NCBI GenBank assembly: GCA_040289295.1
Contig: PSLA01000032.1
Location: 1 to 20,050 of the forward strand
Source of the DNA: J051 sp040289295
Lineage (GTDB): Bacteria; Armatimonadota; Fimbriimonadia; Fimbriimonadales; ATM1
DNA: 20,050 nucleotides
Direction: 5' to 3'
The notes below the pieces were generated by a model. That model was not told where the DNA came from. It saw nothing but the letters and a program-made list of their open reading frames with translations, and searched no databases. The translations under genes and the position numbers were made by a program. Positions 15,618 to 20,050 of this stretch are shown here, in pieces (within the stretch, counting starts at the first letter, position 1; every line of letters begins with the position of its first letter).

Positions 15618-16243
15618 ATCGAGGGCAGGCGCAGAGCAACCCTCCTCGACCAGCAGTGCGTGAGCTCGCCGCGTGCAGCCCTCCGGCTCACGTAGTGGCC
15701 CAGCGGGCAGGCAGCGTCGGTTCCGGCGGACTGCCAGACGAGCAGGTCCCCCGCACGACCCAGCGGCAGGTGTTGAAAGCCGTCGTCGAGAACCAAGGAG
15801 CCCGCCCCGGCTTCGACAGCAAGTCGGGCTGCCGCCACGCGATCGCGCCCGATGATCAGGGGCAGGGCAGGGCGCTTCATGCGGACGAGCGCGGCCTCGT
15901 CCCCGTGTGTCTTTGCCTCAAGAGCCTCACCAGGCGCATGAAGACGCGCACCGACACTGGAGGGGCTGCCGTAGCCGCTCACGCTTACCACCGGACGGAG
16001 GCGCATCTCCTCGAGCAAGTCGGCGAGAGCGATGGCGAGAGGCGTCTTGCCGGAGCCGCCGACCTCAAGATTGCCCGCGCAAAACACTGGGATCGATACG
16101 TGGGCGCGCCGCTTCAAGCCGAGCGCGTACGTCCCCAGGTACACTCTCCAGCCAGCGGCGTACAGCCACCCGAGGGGCGCAAGCGCGGCAGAAAGAATCT
16201 GTCCGACAGCGCTGTCCGGATACCAGATGCTTTCCCATCGCAC
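15515..16243 (-). CDS. lpxK: Tetraacyldisaccharide 4'-kinase LpxK, N-terminal fragment (frameshifted)
   Basis: Starting at GTG 16243 the frame gives RWESIWYPDS, a hydrophobic helix (about residues 11-30), VSIPVFCAGNLEVGGSGKTP with the LpxK Walker A motif, VVSVSGYG, KTHGDEAALV, IIGRDRVAAARL and LVLDDGFQHLPLG (the DDGFQH motif). These are diagnostic for the kinase that phosphorylates the 4' position of the lipid A disaccharide at the inner membrane. After about residue 178 the frame turns into nonsense and stops at 15515. Adding one C in the CC at 15711-15710 (minus strand) restores LPAGPLREP and the full C-terminus. Further upstream reading to 16411 is an artefact of the tRNA-Lys region. The likely promoter box CATAAT (16256-16251) is 7 nt before the GTG. 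Confidence 0.87.
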   Translation of the reverse strand: MRWESIWYPDSAVGQILSAALAPLGWLYAAGWRVYLGTYALGLKRRAHVSIPVFCAGNLEVGGSGKTPLAIALADLLEEMRLRPVVSVSGYGSPSSVGARLHAPGEALEAKTHGDEAALVRMKRPALPLIIGRDRVAAARLAVEAGAGSLVLDDGFQHLPLGRAGDLLVWQSAGTDAACPLGHYVSRRAARGELTHCWSRRVALRLPSMCRYFATDASSGDWLTLPRVSAWTQRRSESVCSR

Positions 16244-16250
16244 GCCGGGG

Positions 16251-16256
16251 ATTATG
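16251..16256 (-). promoter_or_regulatory. Candidate -10 box for leaderless lpxK transcript (CATAAT)
   Basis: On the minus strand CATAAT (one mismatch to TATAAT) ends 7 nt before the lpxK GTG at 16243, and no Shine-Dalgarno sequence is present. It lies in the 29-nt gap between lpxK and the divergent tRNA-Lys. Confidence 0.4.
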
Positions 16257-16272
16257 GCTGCGCGCCGTCTGC

Positions 16273-16344
16273 GAGCCGGTAGCTCAGTGGTAGAGCAACG
16301 GCCTTTTAAGCCGTGGGTCGTGGGTTCGAGTCCCACCCGGCTCA
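16273..16344 (+). tRNA. tRNA-Lys (anticodon TTT)
   Basis: A 72-nt cloverleaf: acceptor GAGCCGG/CCGGCTC with discriminator A, D-arm GCTC-AGTGGTA-GAGC, anticodon stem ACGGC/GCCGT around loop CTTTTAA (anticodon TTT), variable loop GGGTC, T-arm GTGGG-TTCGAGT-CCCAC. CCA is not encoded. It decodes AAA and AAG. Confidence 0.97.
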
Positions 16345-16512
16345 CAGAATGTCTCGGTCTACTAACCGGCCGAGCCTCGCGGGGCCCGTGGTGTATTTTC
16401 GCATCGTCCACGTCCTGCTACTCGCCCTCCCTGACTTCGACACCTAGAGGAAGCGTGAGCGTCCTCGCGAACACCCATCGATCCACGCACGATCGCCTCG
16501 TGGCGAAAGGCT
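16345..16512. other. Non-coding stretch with no recognised gene
   Basis: Between tRNA-Lys and the DUF1801 remnant I find no convincing coding sequence on either strand and no T-run terminator. A short CTCGG/CCGAG inverted repeat (about 16353-16374) lies downstream of the tRNA. The sequence may hold the unrecognisable remainder of the DUF1801 gene. Confidence 0.4.
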
Positions 16513-16650
16513 CGTGATGCCGTACTGCATACCCTCTTCGTACCCCTTGGGCAGGCTGCTCAGGATGGTCTACCGGACGGCTTTCAGCGCTTCCCTGCGG
16601 TCCTCAGGAAGCGAGGCGGGCTACTCCTCGACGGTGGCCGCGTCGTTCGC
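16513..16650 (-). pseudogene. DUF1801 (YdhG-like) pseudogene remnant
   Basis: On the minus strand the frame starting near 16650 reads IANDAATVEE, TAG (16623-16621), PASLPEDRREALKAVR, TAG (16572-16570), TILSSLPKGYEEGMQYGI. This matches the usual start of DUF1801 proteins, in which a V-x-x-Y-L-x-x-L-P-x-D-R-R segment is followed by I-x-x-x-L-P-x-G-Y-E-E and a Y-G-M motif. The two stops sit where Tyr and Glu (or similar) are expected, and homology ends after YGI, leaving only about 45 of the usual 110-150 residues. No start codon remains. It is a dead fragment, not a short gene. Confidence 0.75.
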
Positions 16651-16693
16651 GATTGGGTCAGGTTACCCCGTGCACCCGAACGCCCAAGGCGGA

Positions 16694-16699
16694 TATTCT
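16694..16699 (+). promoter_or_regulatory. Candidate -10 box for leaderless SIS gene transcript (TATTCT)
   Basis: TATTCT ends 7 nt before the ATG at 16707. The upstream sequence contains no properly spaced Shine-Dalgarno sequence. Part of the recurring TAnnnT pattern. Confidence 0.4.
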
Positions 16700-16706
16700 G
16701 CGCCTA

Positions 16707-17660
16707 ATGTCGCGTATGCTCGAGGAGATTCAGGAGCAACCGGCTTTGTGGCGCGAGCGGGCGGGTGCTTTGTTCGAACAGGCGAGCGGCGTCGGGTGCC
16801 CCGCATTGATCGTTTTCGTGGCAAGGGGCAGCAGCGACAACGCTTGCCTCTACGCGCGGTACCTTTTCGAAGTGCACTTGGGAGTGCCCTGCTCGCTCGG
16901 TGCGCCGAGCGTGGTAACGCGCTACGGCGCAACGCCGCGCTATCCGAAGGGGACGTTGGTAGTCGGCGTCTCCCAGTCCGCAGCGGCACCAGACGTGGCT
17001 GAGGTCTTGCTCGCGGCGCGGCGAGTTGGATGCCAAACCCTGTCCATCTCGAACGCTTCGGAAGGGCCGGTTGTCGAGGCAGCAGAACGAAACATCCTGC
17101 TGGGCGCGGGCGAGGAGCGATCTGTTGCGGCTACGAAGACCTTCACCCTGACGCTCCTCGCCTTTTATCAAATGGCGCGCGCGTTCGGTGCGAAGTTGGC
17201 TGAGCCGCCGAGCGAGTGGCCGGTAGCCGATGAGGCACACGCGAGGGAGCAGGCGATTGTCGCCTCCGAGGCAAGCGTCCTGTTCGTTCTCGGGCGGGGC
17301 TTCCACTTCGGCATTGCGCACGAGGCGGCGCTGAAACTGATGGAGTGTGCCCTGCTGCTGTCTAAACCGTTCAGCATTGCCGACTTCGCCCACGGTCCGA
17401 TCGCCCTGGTTGGCCCGGAAACGGCAGCGCTGCTCTTCGGCCCGGACGCCAAGGACCTCACCGCGAAGGAGGTCCGGACGCGAACCGAGGCCGCCGGATG
17501 CAAGTTGCTCCAAGCGCCGGTTCAGCCCAACTTGCCCGAGGAGTTGCGCCCACTGCCTGCCGCCATGTTCGGCCAGCTGGTTGCTTGGCATGCAGCTCGC
17601 GAGCGTAGAATGAACCCCGACAACCCTCGAAACCTGTCGAAGGTCACGCGCACGCGGTAG
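16707..17660 (+). CDS. SIS domain sugar-phosphate isomerase/deaminase (GlmS isomerase-like)
   Basis: A 317-residue protein with two SIS domains, corresponding to the isomerase half of GlmS without the glutaminase domain. Motifs: MLEEIQEQP at the start, FVARGSSDNACLYARYLFE (sugar-phosphate loop), GVSQSAAAPDV (usually SGES.D), SVAATKTFT, LGRGFHFGIAHEAALKLMEC and FSIADFAHGP, which contain the catalytic Glu and His of GlmS-like isomerases. The most likely role is cytoplasmic amino-sugar phosphate metabolism, for example SIS-type glucosamine-6-phosphate deaminase (NagB-II-like). The precise substrate is not certain because the second motif deviates (SQSAAAPD). The start ATG 16707 is preceded by a TATTCT box; ATG 16716 is an alternative. 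Its TAG stop forms the first half of the candidate -10 box of the next gene. Confidence 0.88.
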   Translation: MSRMLEEIQEQPALWRERAGALFEQASGVGCPALIVFVARGSSDNACLYARYLFEVHLGVPCSLGAPSVVTRYGATPRYPKGTLVVGVSQSAAAPDVAEVLLAARRVGCQTLSISNASEGPVVEAAERNILLGAGEERSVAATKTFTLTLLAFYQMARAFGAKLAEPPSEWPVADEAHAREQAIVASEASVLFVLGRGFHFGIAHEAALKLMECALLLSKPFSIADFAHGPIALVGPETAALLFGPDAKDLTAKEVRTRTEAAGCKLLQAPVQPNLPEELRPLPAAMFGQLVAWHAARERRMNPDNPRNLSKVTRTR

Positions 17661-17663
17661 AAT
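17658..17663 (+). promoter_or_regulatory. Candidate -10 box for the Doc-like gene (TAGAAT), overlapping a stop codon
   Basis: TAGAAT begins with the TAG stop of the SIS gene and ends 10 nt before the GTG at 17674. The identical hexamer precedes the DUF2961 gene at 18212. Confidence 0.35.
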
Positions 17664-17673
17664 TCGCATCGAC

Positions 17674-18132
17674 GTGGCGACTGTCGAAATGATTCACTAC
17701 CTGACCGTCCAAGACGTCTTGTGGATTAACCAGGAAGTGACCAAAAAGGTCAACGACTTCAAGTACGCGCAACTCGAGGAGGCGACCTACGCACAGTACG
17801 CCTACGGGAAGAGCAAGGATGTTCTGACACAGGGAGGGCAGTTCCTTGAGCGATTCATGCGCCTGCGGCCGTTCTCGAATGGAAACAAGGCGACCGCGTT
17901 CGTCGCATTGCTCACGTTCCTACGGATGAACGGTTACGATGTCCTGCTCGACCCTGACCACGCCACGCAGTGGGCACTCGATGTGGCGGAGCAGCGCGTG
18001 CCGGGGCGCGACGCGGTCGCCCAAATCGCTTCCGCTCGCGCGCCGACGCACATCACACCCGTGGTGCGCACTATCGTGCACGACGTCATCGAGAAGTACG
18101 CGGAGACTGTCGCTGCATTGCAGGAGGGTTGA
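17674..18132 (+). CDS. Doc/Fic-fold protein with degenerate catalytic motif
   Basis: A 152-residue protein. Residues about 8-20 (HYLTVQDVLWINQ) match the Doc (death-on-curing) N-terminal helix. Residues about 67-80 (LRPFSNGNKATAF) occupy the Fic motif, whose usual form in Doc is HPFxDGNKRTA. The invariant His is Arg, the Asp is Asn and the Arg after Lys is Ala, so AMPylation or kinase activity is unlikely. The next helix (VALLTFLRMNGYDVL) is well kept, and the C-terminal 40 residues extend beyond the usual Doc length. No antitoxin-like gene lies next to it. It may have a structural or binding role, or a divergent activity. The start is GTG 17674; ATG 17689 is an alternative that fits the family start equally well. 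Confidence 0.8.
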   Translation: MATVEMIHYLTVQDVLWINQEVTKKVNDFKYAQLEEATYAQYAYGKSKDVLTQGGQFLERFMRLRPFSNGNKATAFVALLTFLRMNGYDVLLDPDHATQWALDVAEQRVPGRDAVAQIASARAPTHITPVVRTIVHDVIEKYAETVAALQEG

Positions 18133-18211
18133 CCTTAAGCCTGAGACTCGGCGTGCGTGCGGGCTTACCGCGCCAACGTGGCTGTGCGCAGGTGGCAACT
18201 GGGCGTAGGAG

Positions 18212-18217
18212 TAGAAT
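18212..18217 (+). promoter_or_regulatory. Candidate -10 box for leaderless DUF2961 gene (TAGAAT)
   Basis: TAGAAT ends 8 nt before the ATG at 18226, and no Shine-Dalgarno sequence is found. Same hexamer as before the preceding gene. Confidence 0.42.
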
Positions 18218-18225
18218 CTGCCGCG

Positions 18226-19347
18226 ATGTTCCACGCAGCACCGATCTTTTCACCGCGTCGAGGAAGACCCCGGCGCTTCTCCAGCCGCGACCTTGCCGGC
18301 GGCAACCGTGACTTCTGGGCGATCGAGCCGGGTGAGGAGAAGCCTCTGGCGGAATTCGGGGGCGCAGGTGTTATCCGGCATCTCTGGATGACCATCGGGC
18401 ACGAGGACCGGCTCTACCTCAGAAAGATGGTGCTAAGGGCCTGGTGGGACGATGAAGAAACACCAAGCATCGAGGTACCGGTCGGAGACTTCTTCTGTTT
18501 GGGCCACGGCATCGCACGCAGTTTTCAGAACGCGGCGTTCGACTGCGTGACGCACCACGACAACGAAGGCAACCTCGGAGGCGGCGTGGCGATGAACTGC
18601 TGGCTGCCGATGCCGTTTCGGAAGGGCGTGAGAATCGCTGTACAGAACGAAAGCAACGAGACGTGCGGACACTTCTACTTTTATGTTGACTTCGAGGAGT
18701 TGCCGACAGACGAGCCGGACATCGTCGACGCGTTGTACTTTCACGCGCAGTACCGCCAGGAGTATCCGACCGAGACGGAGGCGCCGACCCTCGCGGAGAA
18801 GGGCGTGAACTATTGGGACCTCCTCGATACGCCCGTTGACCCTTCTCAAAACTACGCGCTGCTTGATGCATACGGACGGGGGCATTACGTTGGGTGCAAC
18901 CTGAGCGTACACAACATCGACCCCGCGCTTTTTCGCAAGCGGTTCGGAGATCGAGAGCTGGCGGTGCCTGAACTGACGTGGTGGGGCGAAGGCGACGACA
19001 TGATCTTCATTGACGGTGAGGCGGAACCGAGCCTTTACGGAACCGGCAGCGAGGACTACCTGACGCAGGCTTGGGGTATGCACGACAGGGCGCATCTCTT
19101 CGGCGGAACAAGCGTGCACGAGTACGACCCGCGCCACCCGGATCGCCGCGCCTGCACGAGTTATCGCCTCCACCTCCCCGACCCGGTGGCGTTCACGAAA
19201 AGCATTCGGGTGACGATCGAGCACGGTCATGCCAACCTCCAACGCAATGATTACTCGTCGGTGGCCTATTGGTACCAGACGGAGCCGCATGCGGCATTTC
19301 CATCTCTTCCCAACGCGAGCGAGCGACTGCCGAGGTTCGCGCGTTAG
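18226..19347 (+). CDS. DUF2961 protein, glycoside hydrolase family GH172-like
   Basis: A 373-residue protein. Family hallmarks: an early RRFSSRDLAGGNRDFWAIEPGEE segment, GGAGVIRHLWMT (about residues 45-57), IEVPVGDFFCLGHG, the mid-protein NCWLPMPFRKGVRI, and near the C-terminus FIDGEAEPSLYGTGSEDYLTQAWG, which contains the Glu residues thought to be catalytic in DUF2961. DUF2961 was reclassified as GH172, with members acting on difructose dianhydride or D-arabinofuranosyl linkages. The substrate here is unknown. No signal peptide is visible, so it is probably cytoplasmic. I chose ATG 18226 because homology begins just after it and a TAGAAT box stands 8 nt upstream; a start at 18157 adds residues without homology. 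Its TAG stop overlaps the stop of the converging gene by 4 nt. Confidence 0.9.
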   Translation: MFHAAPIFSPRRGRPRRFSSRDLAGGNRDFWAIEPGEEKPLAEFGGAGVIRHLWMTIGHEDRLYLRKMVLRAWWDDEETPSIEVPVGDFFCLGHGIARSFQNAAFDCVTHHDNEGNLGGGVAMNCWLPMPFRKGVRIAVQNESNETCGHFYFYVDFEELPTDEPDIVDALYFHAQYRQEYPTETEAPTLAEKGVNYWDLLDTPVDPSQNYALLDAYGRGHYVGCNLSVHNIDPALFRKRFGDRELAVPELTWWGEGDDMIFIDGEAEPSLYGTGSEDYLTQAWGMHDRAHLFGGTSVHEYDPRHPDRRACTSYRLHLPDPVAFTKSIRVTIEHGHANLQRNDYSSVAYWYQTEPHAAFPSLPNASERLPRFAR

Positions 19348-19895
19348 GAGCGTTTTCTCTTCCGGCTGCGCTTCTTGAGTTCCTCCTCCTCTGCCTTGTC
19401 CAGGTCGTCTGGAGAGAGTCGCGCGCCTTCGGGGATCTCTACGTCGTCGTACAGCACGCCTTGCGCGATGTTCTCGCCTTCGTAGTTTTCGACCTCTTCG
19501 TCTTCGAGCGCGATGTCCTCCGCCTTCGCTTTCGCCGGGCCTGGTTCGAGGTCGCTTCCCTTAACGAGGATGACATAGTTTGCGAAGAAGTGCTTCTCCT
19601 CGGGCGAGAGACTCCTGCGCTGCTCCTCGCTCAGTCCGGCGAGAAACTTGGCCCTCATCCGCTTGACTGCCTCGGTGTGCGCCTTCAGCATCCCGTCCTG
19701 CATTGAGGAGAAGTCTATCGAGACGGCAACCTCGTCTTGGCTAAAGACGTTGCGCACCGTACCGGTCAACCCGGCGAGGTGCTCGAAGTAGGTGCAACCT
19801 TCGCGGTCGGCGTCGGTCGCCTCGCGTTTGCGCACCTTGACGCGGTCACCCGGTTTCCATCGCGGGGTGGTTGTCTTGGCCTTAGCCTTGGGCAC
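19344..19895 (-). CDS. Small protein with KOW/SH3-like N-terminal domain and acidic-basic tail
   Basis: A 183-residue protein starting at GTG 19895. Residues 12-60 (KPGDRVKVR ... GLTGTVRNVFSQDEVAVSID) look like a KOW/SH3-type beta-barrel of the sort used in ribosome- or RNA-associated proteins. Residues about 115-160 are strongly acidic, and the end is a basic run (KKRSRKRKRS). I do not recognise the family. The charged tail and the KOW-like fold hint at nucleic-acid or ribosome contact, which is inference only. The start has a TATCCT box 6 nt upstream on the minus strand and no Shine-Dalgarno sequence. tRNA-Gly lies upstream on the same strand. Convergent 4-nt overlap with the DUF2961 gene. 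Confidence 0.8.
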   Translation of the reverse strand: MPKAKAKTTTPRWKPGDRVKVRKREATDADREGCTYFEHLAGLTGTVRNVFSQDEVAVSIDFSSMQDGMLKAHTEAVKRMRAKFLAGLSEEQRRSLSPEEKHFFANYVILVKGSDLEPGPAKAKAEDIALEDEEVENYEGENIAQGVLYDDVEIPEGARLSPDDLDKAEEEELKKRSRKRKRS

Positions 19896-19901
19896 GTTGG
19901 G

Positions 19902-19907
19902 AGGATA
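19902..19907 (-). promoter_or_regulatory. Candidate -10 box for leaderless KOW-like gene (TATCCT)
   Basis: On the minus strand TATCCT ends 6 nt before the GTG at 19895, the spacing expected if transcription starts at the start codon itself. Confidence 0.4.
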
Positions 19908-19942
19908 CCTGCTTGATTGCGATGGGCGGCAGGAAAGCCCCC

Positions 19943-19950
19943 AAAAAAGA
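19943..19950 (-). terminator. T-run directly downstream of tRNA-Gly
   Basis: On the minus strand, TCTTTTTT begins immediately after the encoded CCA of tRNA-Gly. A separate hairpin is not seen, so the tRNA acceptor/T-arm stems would have to supply it. A plausible but weak terminator. Confidence 0.35.
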
Positions 19951-20025
19951 TGGAGCGGGCGACGGGGCTCGAACCCGCGACCCTCTGCTTGGGAAGCAGA
20001 TGCTCTACCACTGAGCTACGCCCGC
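19951..20025 (-). tRNA. tRNA-Gly (anticodon CCC)
   Basis: A cloverleaf on the minus strand: acceptor GCGGGCG/CGCCCGC, D-arm GCTC-AGTGGTA-GAGC, anticodon stem TCTGC/GCAGA around loop TTCCCAA (anticodon CCC, positions 19993-19991), variable loop GGGTC, T-arm GCGGG-TTCGAGC-CCCGT with one G-T pair, discriminator T, and an encoded CCA at 19953-19951. It decodes GGG. Unlike tRNA-Lys in this window it carries a genomic CCA. Confidence 0.96.
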
Positions 20026-20050
20026 TTTGTGCGGCTACGGAGTGCGTTCA

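Noticed and set aside
16244..16411. N-terminal extension of lpxK to 16411 (contains RVGLEPTTHGLKG).
   Set aside because: This is the antisense translation of tRNA-Lys, a common artefact; LpxK homology starts at the GTG at 16243.
8570..16623. In-frame TAG codons in rhaB and in the DUF1801 region as a sign of TAG recoding.
   Set aside because: TAG is the ordinary stop of tsaB, the GH42-like gene, a GT9 gene, the SIS gene and the DUF2961 gene, and the two TAG-containing genes are otherwise damaged. Decay is the simpler reading.
17674..18132. A functional toxin-antitoxin module.
   Set aside because: No antitoxin-like small gene lies on either side and the Fic catalytic residues are changed.
19766..20011. 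Minus-strand ORF over the tRNA-Gly and the start of the KOW-like gene.
   Set aside because: It is a translation of the tRNA gene and of another frame of the KOW-like gene.

Overview
The window looks like a GC-rich bacterial chromosome segment from a diderm: it carries lipid A and LPS-core genes (lpxK, an LpxL/HtrB-type acyltransferase, two GT9 heptosyltransferase-like genes) together with peptidoglycan synthesis (murB). Paired DUF1800/DUF1501 genes, a DUF2961 (GH172) enzyme, a large secreted GH42-like protein and many apparently leaderless genes would fit Armatimonadota (Fimbriimonas-like) or a neighbouring phylum. That placement is inference; no rRNA is present.

Layout. Positions 2-5542 (minus strand) read leftward as one probable operon: a TPR protein split by a one-base frameshift (5542-3706), a large secreted GH42-like protein (3666-748) and a secreted Ig-like protein that runs off the left edge (694-2). 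Diverging from the TPR gene, positions 5546-8497 (plus) hold a tight operon: tsaE, tsaB, murB and a GRP/RhaT-type sugar transporter. A decayed rhamnulokinase (rhaB) follows at 8522-9631. A DUF1800/DUF1501 pair with its own promoter covers 9702-12382. A long palindrome at 12391-12447 separates it from a converging minus-strand lipid A/LPS operon (16243-12453): lpxK (frameshifted), acyltransferase, GT9, GT9, linked by 1-4 nt stop/start overlaps. After tRNA-Lys (16273-16344) comes a dead DUF1801 gene on the minus strand, then plus-strand genes for a SIS sugar-phosphate protein, a Doc/Fic-fold protein that has lost the catalytic His, and a DUF2961/GH172 enzyme. That last gene overlaps by 4 nt a converging small KOW-like gene. 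tRNA-Gly (minus) closes the window.

Themes. (1) A GC-rich palindromic repeat, roughly CCCTCTCCC..GGGAGAGGG, occurs three times: inside the signal-peptide-proximal coding region of the GH42-like gene, inside the ruined rhaB gene, and between convergent genes. (2) Gene decay is common: rhaB (early TAG, internal replacement, surviving C-terminal tail), a DUF1801 remnant with two TAG codons, and single-base frameshifts in lpxK and the TPR gene that may be real or sequence errors. (3) Many genes lack a Shine-Dalgarno sequence and instead carry a TAnnnT-type box 6-10 nt before the start codon, suggesting leaderless transcription. I saw no CRISPR array, integrase, transposase or clear new multi-gene system. 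The most interesting material is the repeat-driven remodelling of genes, the leaderless promoter pattern and the catalytically altered Doc-like protein.
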